Origin: Chitinivibrionales bacterium
GTDB taxonomy: Bacteria; Fibrobacterota; Chitinivibrionia; Chitinivibrionales; WJKA01
Length of the DNA stretch: 64,000 nt
Assembly: GCA_014728295.1 (NCBI GenBank)
Contig: WJLW01000105.1
Span: forward strand, 32,571-96,570
Direction of reading: 5' to 3'
This document shows positions 44,625-54,793 of the stretch, in pieces. A program made the position numbers and the translations under genes. Every line of letters begins with the position of its first letter. The first letter of the stretch is position 1. The notes below the pieces were generated by a model, which did no database searches, was not told the DNA's origin, and saw only the letters and a list, made by a program, of their open reading frames with translations.

Positions 44625-44810
44625 AACCCCTCGACGCACTGCCGGGCCACCGACTTAAGACATCAAGGCAGTAGCGAAAAAAAAACATCGGCGACACACG
44701 TCTACGGCCTCGGGTTGAATTTGGTCAACCGGTTTGCCCGTCCCCGTCCAATCGTGACGGCAACACCGGCACGACCTCTTCTGAATTAAAGCAAAACCTC
44801 CGGGCTCTGC

Positions 44811-45689
44811 CTAATACTGCACGTTCCCCTTAAACCTGCGATGAAACCATCCGAACCAGTGATCCGGATAGGAGGTGATCCAGGCGGATAAGATGTCATT
44901 ATGCTGTTTCTGGTGCGCGGCGATAAACGCATCTTCATTGGCGGGATCGATATCAAGCGCTTCGGCCGAAGTAATGTGCACCCGGTAGGAACCGTCCTTT
45001 TGCAGCAGGGCGTATGTCGGCAATATTGCGCAATCCGTGACCCGTTGCAAGCCGGCAATTGCGCGCAGGGTGTTGGCGGGCTTGCCCAGAAAGGGTACGT
45101 CGGTTCCCTGCTCCCGCGCATGCTGATCGATCAACGTTGCCAGGAGTCCATTGTTTTTAAGGACCCGCAGCGATTTGCGTAATGCTTTGTTCGCATAGAT
45201 AGTCTGCACACCGGTAAGAGCACGTTTTTCGGCCAGCCATGCCTGCGTCATTTTGTTCTTCATCGGGCGGGCTATCACATGTAGCCGCTCCACTTTCCTG
45301 CCGAAAATCCGGGCCAGCATCTCCCAATTGCCAAAATGTCCCAACAGCACTATGATACCCTTGCCTCTTCTCAGGAGTGCATCAATCAATTCGAAATGAT
45401 CTGCGGTATACGGTGGAATCTTGTCGGCCGGACGCAGAAAATCGGCGCCATACCGACCGATATTGCGATAAAGCCGTTTTTCGATCCGGGCCGTTTCGCC
45501 CGCATCCCAGATACCTGCGTACTCAAAATTCTTGCGCACGATGCTGCGATGATATCCGGCGCGACGCAACAGATCTCCGGCCATGCTTCCCACGGCAAGC
45601 GCCAGCGTGCGCGGAACTGCGTGTATGAGCGTTTCCAGCAAGCGCAAGGATGCAAACTCAAGTGATCTGGCAAATGTATGTTGCGGCAT
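44811..45689 (-). CDS. LpxL/HtrB-type lipid A acyltransferase
   Basis: 292 residues. The catalytic motif is His118 with Glu123 in GHFGNWEML, the form used by LpxL/LpxM family acyltransferases, followed by VIARPMKN and TLIDQHAREQGTDVPFLGKP. The N-terminal 40 residues include a hydrophobic stretch that could anchor it to the inner membrane. It adds a secondary acyl chain to lipid A. The gene begins 17 nt after the LptD-like gene on the same strand, which supports an LPS role. The acyl chain used cannot be predicted. Confidence 0.87.
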   Translation of the reverse strand: MPQHTFARSLEFASLRLLETLIHAVPRTLALAVGSMAGDLLRRAGYHRSIVRKNFEYAGIWDAGETARIEKRLYRNIGRYGADFLRPADKIPPYTADHFELIDALLRRGKGIIVLLGHFGNWEMLARIFGRKVERLHVIARPMKNKMTQAWLAEKRALTGVQTIYANKALRKSLRVLKNNGLLATLIDQHAREQGTDVPFLGKPANTLRAIAGLQRVTDCAILPTYALLQKDGSYRVHITSAEALDIDPANEDAFIAAHQKQHNDILSAWITSYPDHWFGWFHRRFKGNVQY

Positions 45690-45706
45690 GTGTAACTTGA
45701 CCTATG

Positions 45707-48370
45707 CTAATCCTGCTTTTCCCACTTGACTTCGGGTATCTTTTTGATACGCACGAGAAAGTAATAACCGGGATTGAAACCGCCGGGAGGACGCCAGCGA
45801 AAACGCAGATCCCAGCACTCCAGGTCACAGTAGAAATTGAGCGTACCGGAAAGCAGACGGTTTTCGCGAAAATCCCAGCGCCCGTCCCAGGCAAGCGACC
45901 ACTTGCGGGTAAAATTGATTCGAGCGTTGGCTGAAAGTTGATAACTCTTCTGTGTGGTAAAGGGCTCCAGCAGGCTGCTGCGAGATTTGCTGAATGAATA
46001 ATTTGGTTGTATCGATGCGCTCCATGCCTGTGGCCCGGCACGCTGATACTCGGCGGGATCATCTTCGGGGTGTGCGTCGTTATGAACGATGTAATCACCG
46101 CCCCAGAAAGCACCTTTTGCTGCAAGCCCGATTGCGGGCGAAACGGTTACGGAGTAGTTGGCAAGCGCAGGCTGCCTGTCGGGCAGCAACAGGTTGTCAA
46201 ACTCATCATACAGCCAGTAGGTCGAACTATAGGAGATGCGGACAAATTTATTGCTGTTCCCTGCACGGACACCCAGGTTGGACCAGCGACCATTGCCGGT
46301 AGCAATCAGGTTGTCGAAATCTCTGAATTTATAATTGTAAGAGGTGCTTAAACTGAAATTCAGCAGGTGAAATTTGGCTTCTTCGGGCTTGGGCCCTTCT
46401 TTTTTCGGCTTGACCAGAGCTTTGCCGAAAAAGTCGTTGCCGAGCGTGAAATTTGTCGAGAGCGTACTGCTGTCGCGTGGGCCGAGCGGGCTTATGCCAA
46501 CAGGGAAATAGCGTTTGTCCTGCTCATGGACAGGAGCATATGAGAAAGTCATACCCGGCCGCAATTCATGCTTCAATCCCTGGAAATTGAATAATTTGAT
46601 CGGGAACTTGCCGAATAATTGCGTTCGCAGGGAGACACCTGTCGACCAGTCATAGTCTAAATCACCTTCATGCATAGCCAGATCATTAATAAGCGTATCA
46701 TCAATCGTGCTGTCGATCAGCACATACAACGTATCGGCAAAGCCAAGGGAATCCAGCGTGTCAATTTCTCTGAAGATTGAGTCGCCCTGCGCCCTGCGTT
46801 CATCCAATTCAAACGCGCGCACGGTGTCAAGCAGGGTGTCGGTTGATACGGAAGTATCTTTAGACAGCGTATCTTTGTACCAGTCGAAGTATACACTACG
46901 AACGTCTATAAACGGATCAACGGATATATGCTTGAACAGCTTCCCCCGATAATACAGGCGAGCATTCTGCGAGACCCCCTTGCGGGTATATTGCCACCAG
47001 GGATCGCTGTCTCTGATCTCGGGATTTGTAAAGTATCTGTTATTTGCAGCGGCATTGTAAGAGTACCTGAAATTGTGGTACCATGCAGGTTCTTGCTGCT
47101 CGGGGGCCGAAAGTTTTTCTTCATTATCTTTTTCGGGTAGCACTGCGCGATCTCGCAGAGAGAAGTTCATACGTGGCTCATCCCGGGTAATCACGCCGGT
47201 TGTTAAATTCTGGCTTTGACTCCACGTCGCATTGGCACTTGCGCCGATACGAGCAAAATTTTTGTGCAACGTAAGATTGGCATCGGTTTGCTGCCGCAGT
47301 ATCTCGTCATCTTCATCCGAATTGCGCACAAAGAAATCTTTGTTGCTGAGGATCGTCCCACTGCCGGACAGGTTTAAATTGTTATCCGGTGTGATTTTCT
47401 GCTGATGCCGATAATTGAGCGACCACTCTCTGCTCCTGCGTTCGAAACCACCGCGATAGGCTAATTGACTTCCGATACTCCCGTCAAACCAGTGCCGCAG
47501 CTTGTAGCGGGATGAGGCGCGAATCAGATAATTCTGAAATTCCTCGATACGGGATGCAGTAAGAAAGTCGGCATATTCATTAATGGCCCAATAATATCCG
47601 ACATTATCCAGGTATCCGCCGCTGCCGGGATTACCGCCAAAGCCGGGAGTCAGCCAGCCGCTGGTTCGATCCCGATCGATAGGGAAAATAAAGTAGGGCA
47701 GTACACCCACCGGTACCTCGGCAATATTGAAAACAGCCGGGCGCGCAACGGCCTTATCATCGGGAATTACTTTAATATCGCGGGCATAGAAATAGTAGTG
47801 GGGAGAATCGACGTAGGTACAGGTTGTGTAATCGGCATCGGCGGCGTAGAATTCGTTCTCTTTGGTCTTTACGATCTGCCGCCCGTTAAAGAAATCTCCG
47901 TTCATGCGCGTGCTGGCATAGGTAACACTACCGCGGCGGGTGTCGATATTGTAGCGCATGCTTTCACCGATTGTGGTATCATTGCCTTCGACCAGCATGG
48001 GTTTGCCGCGCGCTTTGAATATATCCTCTTCAATTATATAGGTGATGGTATCGGCAAAGAGAATCAGGTTCTGGTAATGTATCGAACCATTGCCGATGAG
48101 ATATAATACCTTGTTTTCAAGGTCATAGTCGATTACATCTGCAGTATAGCGAACGGTATCTTTGAGTGCCGCCTCCTCGGTTGTATCTTCGATGACAATT
48201 GAATCTTCAAAGAGCGTATCAGCAGTGGCGACTTCCTTCCGAACCGGCTGCAAAGGATTATCAGGTGCAGAAGCAGTATCCGGTTGGGCCCATACGTGCA
48301 GAACTGGCACTATCAGGAGCAGAAAAGCAGCTTGCCGTTTGCGAATGATATTTGTAGGTAATATATTCAT
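45707..48370 (-). CDS. lptD: LptD-like outer-membrane LPS assembly protein
   Basis: 887 residues from the ATG at 48370, chosen because it places the signal peptide (AAFLLLIVPVLHVWA) near the N-terminus; a start at 48394 is possible. An LptA/OstA-type domain follows (YTADVIDYDLENKVLYLIG, IHYQNLILFADTITYI, YYFYARDIKVIPDDK), and then a long barrel with repeated aromatic-rich strands. LptD inserts LPS into the outer leaflet with LptE. Its partner gene is an LpxL-type enzyme. It is of the FCB-type putative LptD, which has less similarity to the E. coli protein. Confidence 0.82.
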   Translation of the reverse strand: MNILPTNIIRKRQAAFLLLIVPVLHVWAQPDTASAPDNPLQPVRKEVATADTLFEDSIVIEDTTEEAALKDTVRYTADVIDYDLENKVLYLIGNGSIHYQNLILFADTITYIIEEDIFKARGKPMLVEGNDTTIGESMRYNIDTRRGSVTYASTRMNGDFFNGRQIVKTKENEFYAADADYTTCTYVDSPHYYFYARDIKVIPDDKAVARPAVFNIAEVPVGVLPYFIFPIDRDRTSGWLTPGFGGNPGSGGYLDNVGYYWAINEYADFLTASRIEEFQNYLIRASSRYKLRHWFDGSIGSQLAYRGGFERRSREWSLNYRHQQKITPDNNLNLSGSGTILSNKDFFVRNSDEDDEILRQQTDANLTLHKNFARIGASANATWSQSQNLTTGVITRDEPRMNFSLRDRAVLPEKDNEEKLSAPEQQEPAWYHNFRYSYNAAANNRYFTNPEIRDSDPWWQYTRKGVSQNARLYYRGKLFKHISVDPFIDVRSVYFDWYKDTLSKDTSVSTDTLLDTVRAFELDERRAQGDSIFREIDTLDSLGFADTLYVLIDSTIDDTLINDLAMHEGDLDYDWSTGVSLRTQLFGKFPIKLFNFQGLKHELRPGMTFSYAPVHEQDKRYFPVGISPLGPRDSSTLSTNFTLGNDFFGKALVKPKKEGPKPEEAKFHLLNFSLSTSYNYKFRDFDNLIATGNGRWSNLGVRAGNSNKFVRISYSSTYWLYDEFDNLLLPDRQPALANYSVTVSPAIGLAAKGAFWGGDYIVHNDAHPEDDPAEYQRAGPQAWSASIQPNYSFSKSRSSLLEPFTTQKSYQLSANARINFTRKWSLAWDGRWDFRENRLLSGTLNFYCDLECWDLRFRWRPPGGFNPGYYFLVRIKKIPEVKWEKQD

Positions 48371-48516
48371 TATAACAAGGTGTGCCGGCCGCAATTCAAT
48401 GAATACGACCGGATCGTGGACTCAACAAAAATACCACATGAGTAAATTCGAAACAATCACGACAATTTTTTTGCACAAATGAAGAATTTTGCATCACTCT
48501 GTACAATCAATCATTT

Positions 48517-48536
48517 TGATACAGCAAAATGTATCA
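48517..48536. promoter_or_regulatory. Inverted repeat in the lptD-purH intergenic region
   Basis: TGATAC and GTATCA flank an 8-nt loop at 48517-48536. A GGGG/CCCC pair of runs lies further on, about 48542-48575. Either an operator or an RNA hairpin for the downstream cyclohydrolase gene is possible; no known riboswitch was recognised. Confidence 0.3.
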
Positions 48537-48604
48537 GGTGCGGGGGGATTGATAAATAATTACCCCTGTCCGGCCGCAAATCCCACTCGAAAGGAAGCTC
48601 TGGC

Positions 48605-49204
48605 ATGCAGTACCGTCCAGTCAAACGGGCTTTGATAAGTGTATCGGATAAATCCGGCATAGCAGAATTCGCACGACAATTGACCGAATTTGATGTGGAG
48701 ATTTTATCGACCGGCGGAACGTTCAATAAACTTGCCGATGCCGGCGTTGCGGTCAAAACGGTTGATTCTTATACTGGTTTTCCCGAAATAATGGATGGTC
48801 GCGTGAAGACACTGCATCCGAAAGTGCACGGCGGCTTGCTGGCTATCCGTGACAACGACGATCACCGCCAGGCAATGGAAGCAAATGGCATATCACCGAT
48901 CGATATGGTTGTCGTCAATTTGTACCCATTCAAACAAACCATCGCCAAACCTGGTGTGACGCTGGAGGAGGCAATTGAAAACATCGATATTGGCGGTCCG
49001 ACAATGCTGCGCAGTGCTGCAAAAAATCATGCCTGGGTAACGGTACTGGTAGATCCGGATGACTATCGCACCGTGCTTTCTGAATTACAGATAAACGGCG
49101 GCATCTCACTACCCACACGCCGCACATGCGCACTGAAAGCATTCACCCACACAGCCGATTACGATTCGGCAATTTCGGCTTATTTGTCCCGGCAGTTCAG
49201 TTGA
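48605..49204 (+). CDS. purH: Stand-alone IMP cyclohydrolase (PurH N-terminal domain only)
   Basis: 199 residues, which is just the N-terminal half of bifunctional PurH. It has the MGS-like fold: [25 protein letters not shown], the signature [19 protein letters not shown] and [18 protein letters not shown]. The C-terminal AICAR formyltransferase domain is absent, and the frame ends with a proper stop just where the domain boundary lies; topA follows. This half closes the purine ring to IMP. The transformylase step must be encoded elsewhere, as a separate gene or by a PurP-type enzyme. Confidence 0.88.
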   Translation: MQYRPVKRALISVSDKSGIAEFARQLTEFDVEILSTGGTFNKLADAGVAVKTVDSYTGFPEIMDGRVKTLHPKVHGGLLAIRDNDDHRQAMEANGISPIDMVVVNLYPFKQTIAKPGVTLEEAIENIDIGGPTMLRSAAKNHAWVTVLVDPDDYRTVLSELQINGGISLPTRRTCALKAFTHTADYDSAISAYLSRQFS

Positions 49205-49265
49205 CGTATATTTGCTCAATCGGCGCAAAGCCCAAGAACAGACAGAGATAAGGACAAGAATAGTT

Positions 49266-51521
49266 ATGGCAAAAAACCTGGTGGTGGTAGAATCACCCGC
49301 AAAATGCAGAACCATTTCCAAATACCTGGGCGGCAACTACAGCGTCAAAGCGACTATGGGACACATCATCGACCTGCCCGAAAAAGAACTCGGGGTTGAT
49401 ATCACCCATGACTTCAAGCCGAAATACATTACCTCAAAAGGCAAGCGCCGGATTGTGCGTCAACTGCGCGAAGAAGCGGCCAAAGCCGAAACCGTCTACC
49501 TCGCACCCGACCCCGACCGGGAAGGAGAAGCCATCGCCTGGCATGTGGCCCAGACCATTGCCAAAGCCAATACCAATGTAAAGCGGGTGATGTTTAACGA
49601 AATTACCAAACGGGCCGTACTTGCGGCATTCGATCATCCCGATACGATAGATATGAACAAGGTCAACGCCCAGCAGGCGCGCCGCATCCTCGACCGTATC
49701 GTCGGCTATCAGGTATCACCATTTCTGTGGCGAACTGTATTCAGGGGGCTCAGCGCCGGCCGTGTCCAATCGGTGGCCCTGCGTCTCATCTGCGAACGTG
49801 AAGATGAAATCAAGGCCTTTGTCCAGCAAGAATACTGGTCGATTCAGGCCCTGCTGGCCCATCAGGATGCCGTAATCAAGGCGAAGCTGCTGCATATAAA
49901 CGGCAAAAAAGCCGAAATACCAAACGAAGAAGCTGCCGATGCAATAATCACCGGCCTCAAAGACACCACGTTTTCAATCACCGACATTCAGCGCACCGAA
50001 AAGCAGCGCAAGCCTTATCCGCCGTTTATCACCAGTACCTTGCAGCAGGAGGCGGCGCGCAAGCTGGGTTACTCGGCCGCCAAAACCATGATCATCGCGC
50101 AGCAATTGTACGAGGGCCTCGAGCTGGGGGAAATGGGCGGCACCGGACTTATCACCTACATGCGTACCGACTCTACCCGCATCGCCGATGAGGCAATTAC
50201 CAATGCCCGTGAGACTATCGAGCAGCTCTACGATAAAAACCATCTCCCCGACAGCCCCCGTATTTTCAGCAAAAAGAAAAATGCGCAGGATGCTCACGAG
50301 GCGATCAGACCCGCCCAGATCACGCTTGATTACGCACCCGACCAGTTGAAAAAATTTCTCTCACGCGACCAGCTCCGCCTCTATGAGCTCATCTGGAAAC
50401 GTTTTCTCGCCTCTCAAATGGCCAATGCGCGCTTTGATGTTACCCGCATCGACATCACCGCCGGCGATTATCTGTTCCGGGCACGCGGCCAGATTATGAA
50501 GTTCGACGGCTTTTTAGCTTTGTACGACGAAACAAAAGACGATTCCAAAAGCGATAGTGCCGAAGACCAGAACGACCGACTGCCGGATTTGACAAAAGGG
50601 AGTTCCCTGAGCTGCCGGGAAACTATCAAAAAGCAGCATTTTACACAACCCCCGCCGCGCTACTCCGAAGCGTCGCTGGTACGTGAATTGGAAGACAAGG
50701 GAATCGGCAGGCCCAGCACCTATGCCCAGATTATCGACACGCTCAAAAACCGCAAATATGTCGATCAGGAAAACCGACGCTTCATACCAACGGAGGTCGG
50801 CTACATGGTCAAAAACATTCTGGTGGAAGAATTTGCCGACATATTTCAGGTTGGATTTACGGCCGAGATGGAAAATGACCTTGACAAAGTCGAAGTCGGC
50901 GACCGCGACTGGATTGAAACACTGCGACATTTTTACGATCCGTTCCAAAAAAAGCTCGAATCGGCCAAAAATGACATTCAAAAGCTGCGCGCTCAAAACC
51001 AGGAAGTAACCGACCGCACGTGTCCGCAATGCGAAAAATTTCCCCTGGTGATCAAGTGGAGCAAAAACGGAAAATTTCTGGCGTGCCAGGGATTTCCGGC
51101 CTGCCGCTATACCGAGCCTCTGGAGAAGCCGCAGGTGCAGGAATCCGAGGAAAAGTGCGACAAATGCGGCGCACCGATGGTAATACTCAATGTAAAGAAC
51201 ACCCGTTTTCTGGGCTGCTCGCGATACCCGGAATGTAAAAACACCAGATCACTGACCACCGGCGTTCATTGTCCCAGCGAGGGTTGCAAAGGCGTGCTGG
51301 TTGAGCGGCGCACCAAGCGCGGCAAAGTATTCTATGGCTGCAACGCGTATCCGCAATGCACCTTTGCCACCTGGGACCAGCCGGTCGATAAACCCTGTCC
51401 AGCCTGCAATTACCCGATACTGGTACTGCGTGAAACCAAGCGCAAAGGCTCCTTTCACCGGTGCCCGAGATGTAAAGCCGAATATGCACTGGAAGAGCCG
51501 GTCGAGGAAGCCGTCGAATAA
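49266..51521 (+). CDS. topA: DNA topoisomerase I
   Basis: 751 residues from the ATG at 49266. Type IA topoisomerase that relaxes negative supercoils. The Toprim domain begins VVESPAKCRTISKYLGG and includes APDPDREGEAIAWH; the active Tyr298 is in GLITYMRTDSTR. The C-terminus carries four cysteine zinc-finger units (CPQCEKFPL, CDKCGAPMV, CPSEGCKGVL, CPACNYPIL with CPRC) that hold single-stranded DNA. The upstream start at 49212 was rejected because it adds residues before the VVES motif without a better ribosome site. Confidence 0.96.
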   Translation: MAKNLVVVESPAKCRTISKYLGGNYSVKATMGHIIDLPEKELGVDITHDFKPKYITSKGKRRIVRQLREEAAKAETVYLAPDPDREGEAIAWHVAQTIAKANTNVKRVMFNEITKRAVLAAFDHPDTIDMNKVNAQQARRILDRIVGYQVSPFLWRTVFRGLSAGRVQSVALRLICEREDEIKAFVQQEYWSIQALLAHQDAVIKAKLLHINGKKAEIPNEEAADAIITGLKDTTFSITDIQRTEKQRKPYPPFITSTLQQEAARKLGYSAAKTMIIAQQLYEGLELGEMGGTGLITYMRTDSTRIADEAITNARETIEQLYDKNHLPDSPRIFSKKKNAQDAHEAIRPAQITLDYAPDQLKKFLSRDQLRLYELIWKRFLASQMANARFDVTRIDITAGDYLFRARGQIMKFDGFLALYDETKDDSKSDSAEDQNDRLPDLTKGSSLSCRETIKKQHFTQPPPRYSEASLVRELEDKGIGRPSTYAQIIDTLKNRKYVDQENRRFIPTEVGYMVKNILVEEFADIFQVGFTAEMENDLDKVEVGDRDWIETLRHFYDPFQKKLESAKNDIQKLRAQNQEVTDRTCPQCEKFPLVIKWSKNGKFLACQGFPACRYTEPLEKPQVQESEEKCDKCGAPMVILNVKNTRFLGCSRYPECKNTRSLTTGVHCPSEGCKGVLVERRTKRGKVFYGCNAYPQCTFATWDQPVDKPCPACNYPILVLRETKRKGSFHRCPRCKAEYALEEPVEEAVE

Positions 51522-51682
51522 ACCATACAGCCTTCAGCCGCGTACTTTTGTTATCGACCGAGCTTCCCCCATGCACGGCTTGGATTCCTTGATCGGTATT
51601 CCATAAATAAGCAATTTACCATGATATACCGCCTGCAACCTCCGGCTGCGCCCGGTCAGCCTTAACATTAGCGAGGTCGTTA

Positions 51683-52408
51683 ATGAATATTCCCATTGTT
51701 GTCATGATCATTCGTTCGGGCTGGGTGGCCCGGCTGATACTGGTGCTGCTTTCATTCTTATCGGTGATCGTCATAGCCGTCATTCTAAATCGCCTGCTTT
51801 TTTTGCGTTCGATACAGAAGCTGAATAAGAAATTCAGATCTTCATACGCTACAATCGGCAACCTTGTCGATTTAGAGCAGATCGATTCCAAGTTTGGGCA
51901 CTCTCCACTCAGCCGGATCGGCAGGGCAAGTGCGGGGGAATACAAGCGAATCATCAGCGACGCCAAGGCGCACACCAATGTCAAGGACTGGTCGTTTTAT
52001 CTGCAAAATCAATTTGCCATAGCTTCGGAACATCTCGAATCGCTGCTGATCTCGTTGTGCGCGCGGCTTGACCACGGACTGTTTCTGCTGGCGATCATCA
52101 GCTCTGTGGCGCCATTTATCGGCCTGCTGGGAACCGTGTGGGGCATCATGAATTCCTTTTTCGAAATCGGCAATCAGGGATCCGCCAGTCTGCCCGTAGT
52201 TGCGCCGGGTATTGCCGAAGCGCTCATTACAACCATTATAGGTTTGGCCGTAGCAATTCCCTCGGTTTTTTTCTACAACTACCTCAACCACCGGGCCGAA
52301 CGAATCGAGGACGAATTATACGATTTCAAAGAGTTGCTGTTTGCCCGAATGAAGCGGGAGCTGTTTTCACTCTTGTATGGCGGAAGCACTGCCGGCCCGG
52401 CGGCGTAA
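51683..52408 (+). CDS. tolQ: TolQ/ExbB/MotA-family proton channel protein
   Basis: 241 residues with a GAGGT site before the ATG. Three transmembrane helices: about 13-37, 130-150 and 172-195, with the conserved motifs APFIGLLGTVWGIMNSF and GIAEALITTIIGLAVAIPSV. It makes the proton channel of the Tol or Ton motor. It is followed 5 nt later by a TolR/ExbD gene and then by the TolA/TonB-like gene, tolB, pal and cpoB, so this is the Tol-Pal operon head rather than a Ton one. Confidence 0.93.
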   Translation: MNIPIVVMIIRSGWVARLILVLLSFLSVIVIAVILNRLLFLRSIQKLNKKFRSSYATIGNLVDLEQIDSKFGHSPLSRIGRASAGEYKRIISDAKAHTNVKDWSFYLQNQFAIASEHLESLLISLCARLDHGLFLLAIISSVAPFIGLLGTVWGIMNSFFEIGNQGSASLPVVAPGIAEALITTIIGLAVAIPSVFFYNYLNHRAERIEDELYDFKELLFARMKRELFSLLYGGSTAGPAA

Positions 52409-52413
52409 TATCC

Positions 52414-52842
52414 ATGGCACGCAATCGCAAACGCAAACGAACCAGGAAACTGATCAGCGAACTCAACATCACCAATCTGGTTGATGTGACATTTGCCGTA
52501 CTCATCATTTTCATGATTACCGCTCCCATGATGACCCAGGGCGTGCAGGTGGATCTGCCTGAGGCTCAAGCCGAGAATGTTGAAGCTAACGAATATATCC
52601 AGATATCAGTCAACACCCGCAATGAAATCTATATCAATCAGGAACGCACAACACTGCTGGCATTTCGCAAGCGGTTCCGCGAAGTCTTTGCCAATCGCCA
52701 AGAAGTACCCGTTTTTCTCAATGCCGATAAGAAAGTTCCCTACGGCATCGCCATCCGGGTAATTTCCGAATTACAAAGCGAAGGCGTCGTAAAACTCGGT
52801 TTCCTGACGACACCGTTTTCAAAATCGGGTAAACCCCGCTAA
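52414..52842 (+). CDS. tolR: TolR/ExbD-family protein
   Basis: 142 residues from the ATG at 52414. A basic cytoplasmic start (MARNRKRKRTRKLI) is followed by one helix with the family's key Asp in NITNLVDVTFAVLIIFMIT, then VDLPEAQAE and a small periplasmic domain (ISVNTRNEIYINQE, FLNADKKVPYGIAI). The membrane Asp is the proton-conducting residue. It works with tolQ to energise the TolA/TonB-like partner encoded next. Confidence 0.93.
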   Translation: MARNRKRKRTRKLISELNITNLVDVTFAVLIIFMITAPMMTQGVQVDLPEAQAENVEANEYIQISVNTRNEIYINQERTTLLAFRKRFREVFANRQEVPVFLNADKKVPYGIAIRVISELQSEGVVKLGFLTTPFSKSGKPR

Positions 52843-52844
52843 CG

Positions 52845-53513
52845 ATGTGGACAATCATGCAGCGTGATAAGAACGGTTCTACTTCATTTGCGCCACATAT
52901 TATGATTTCGTTGCTGATGCACCTTGCGCTGTTTGTGCTCATCCCCTGGTTTTCACGCTTTGTGCGTAAGCCGTCGACATTCAAACGCCCGCAAACCTTT
53001 CAGCTAGTGCAACTTCCGGTGCAGAAATCCCGTCCGCCCAGAATTCGACAATCCCCTCAAAAAGCGCCGGCAATAAAAAAACCACGTGCAAAGGCTCCGG
53101 TCAAAACCAGGAAACCGGCGCGCGCCAAACCGGAACCACGCCCCAAACCCCAGCCGCAAAACGAAAATCTCAAAGAGCTCGAAAAACTGCTCGGCGATGT
53201 ACCGGTACCAAGCCGCCTCACCAGTTTGTCAAGGCTCAACATTCCCTGGTACCTCATTCCCTTGCGCTCGAAAATAGAAAGCTTTTGGCGGCCGGCAATC
53301 GAGAATGAAAAGCTTTCGGTCACCGTGCATTTTACTATTTTGAGAAGCGGTGCGCTGGGAGAGGTGGCGGTAAGAAAAACATCCGGAAATAAAAGCCTGG
53401 ACATGCAGGCCGTCAATGCAGTTCGCCGTGCCGCGCCATTTGCAAAACTCCCGCCGACGGTCAAGGAAAACCGGCTGGAGCTGGCAATAACGTTCTATCC
53501 AATACGTAAATAA
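52845..53513 (+). CDS. TonB/TolA-like energy transducer
   Basis: 222 residues from the ATG at 52845 (an ATG at 52857 is also possible). One N-terminal transmembrane helix (ISLLMHLALFVLIPWF), a long Pro/Lys-rich spacer (APVKTRKPARAKPEP and similar), and a C-terminal domain of the TonB_C type with GEVAVRKTSGNKSLDMQAVN then AVRRAAPFAKLPP. By position between tolR and tolB it fills the TolA role, though its C-terminal domain looks like TonB. This substitution is usual in bacteria outside Proteobacteria. Confidence 0.85.
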   Translation: MWTIMQRDKNGSTSFAPHIMISLLMHLALFVLIPWFSRFVRKPSTFKRPQTFQLVQLPVQKSRPPRIRQSPQKAPAIKKPRAKAPVKTRKPARAKPEPRPKPQPQNENLKELEKLLGDVPVPSRLTSLSRLNIPWYLIPLRSKIESFWRPAIENEKLSVTVHFTILRSGALGEVAVRKTSGNKSLDMQAVNAVRRAAPFAKLPPTVKENRLELAITFYPIRK

Positions 53514-53527
53514 TACCTGAGGGATAT

Positions 53528-54778
53528 ATGCCTTTTCGTAACTTCTGTAAATGTTTTTGCGCCGCAGTGCTGATTCATTGCGTGTCGGGATTTGCCGAAA
53601 AATTCAATCTCGATATCTACGCCAGCAGATTTGACAGCATCCCCATTGCGGTGGTGCAGTTCCAACCTTCTTCCGGTGCGGCACTTACCCGCAACCAGCC
53701 ATGGCAGATTATTGCCGACGACCTTGCCTTTACGGGAAAGTTTGATGTCAGCCGCCTGCACAGCGCCGACAGCAGCGCTTTTGCCAGCAAAAATATCGGC
53801 ATATTTATCTATGGCGATTATGCGATGCACGGCGATCGGGTGAGCATGAACTGTTATTTACACGATGCGACAACCGGCAACTTGATTCTGGGCCGCAAGT
53901 ATACCGGTAAAGCTCATCAATTACGAGCCATGTCCCATCGGTATGTCAACGAATTGTACGAAATGATACTCGGGGAAAAAGGCATCTTTGCGAGCAAAAT
54001 TGTTTTTGTGCAGGATAAAGGTACACAAAAGAACCTTTATATAATGGATTTTGACGGGCACAATCTCAAACGTATAACCGCGCTGAATACGGTCAATTTA
54101 TTTCCCGTCTTTGCCGATTCGGCAACGATTGTCTGGACATCCTATTTGCGTGGCAAACCCGATCTGTATCGTGGATCGATTGCCAGCGGAAAGTCGAGTA
54201 TTTACCTTTACAGCCGCTTTGTTGAAACCTCTCCCGATATCTCGTCCATAGAAGACATGATCGCCTTTGCTTCCTCCCGCAACGGCAACCTGGATGTTTA
54301 CACCTGCGGCCTCGACAAAAGCGGTTTGCGCCGCCTGACATTCAATCGCGGCATCGATACATCGCCATGCTGGTCGCCCAACGGATATCACATCGCCTTC
54401 ACTTCCGACCGTTCGGGTTCACCGCAGATTTACCTGATGGATCGTGACGGCGCCAATACCCGCCGCCTGACGTTTAACGGCAAATATCAGGATTCTCCCG
54501 CCTGGTCGCCCAAGGGCGATAAAATCGCTTTTGCTTCCATGCAAAACGGCAAGTTTGATATCTGGACCATCGAAACCAACGGACGCAATGCCCGGCAAGT
54601 CACCGGCATTTCGGGCAATAATGAATATCCCTGCTGGTCGCCCGACGGCTCGCACATTGCATTTGCACGCACCGCCGGTGGCAAAAGCGATATTTACTGG
54701 GTACGAGAAGACGGTACCGATTTGCAGAAACTGACATCTACCGGCAATGCCAAAATGCCGGATTGGTCCTCATTTTAA
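53528..54778 (+). CDS. tolB: Tol-Pal periplasmic protein TolB
   Basis: 416 residues with a signal peptide (FCAAVLIHCVSGFA). An N-terminal domain of about 130 residues is followed by a beta-propeller of PD40-type repeats: CWSPNGYHIAFTSDRSG, AWSPKGDKIAFASMQNG and CWSPDGSHIAFARTAGG, each with the SPDG-type turn. TolB binds Pal and links it to the inner membrane complex. GAGGG lies upstream of the ATG. Confidence 0.95.
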   Translation: MPFRNFCKCFCAAVLIHCVSGFAEKFNLDIYASRFDSIPIAVVQFQPSSGAALTRNQPWQIIADDLAFTGKFDVSRLHSADSSAFASKNIGIFIYGDYAMHGDRVSMNCYLHDATTGNLILGRKYTGKAHQLRAMSHRYVNELYEMILGEKGIFASKIVFVQDKGTQKNLYIMDFDGHNLKRITALNTVNLFPVFADSATIVWTSYLRGKPDLYRGSIASGKSSIYLYSRFVETSPDISSIEDMIAFASSRNGNLDVYTCGLDKSGLRRLTFNRGIDTSPCWSPNGYHIAFTSDRSGSPQIYLMDRDGANTRRLTFNGKYQDSPAWSPKGDKIAFASMQNGKFDIWTIETNGRNARQVTGISGNNEYPCWSPDGSHIAFARTAGGKSDIYWVREDGTDLQKLTSTGNAKMPDWSSF

Positions 54779-54793
54779 GAAAGGAGAGGGACA

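Noticed and set aside
44625..44810. Spacer between asnS and the acyltransferase, checked for a small RNA or terminator
   Set aside because: No strong stem followed by a T-run on either strand and no known RNA pattern was seen.
48395..48604. Possible purine riboswitch before the IMP cyclohydrolase
   Set aside because: Only a short TGATAC/GTATCA repeat and G/C runs are present; the conserved loops of purine or ZTP riboswitches were not found.
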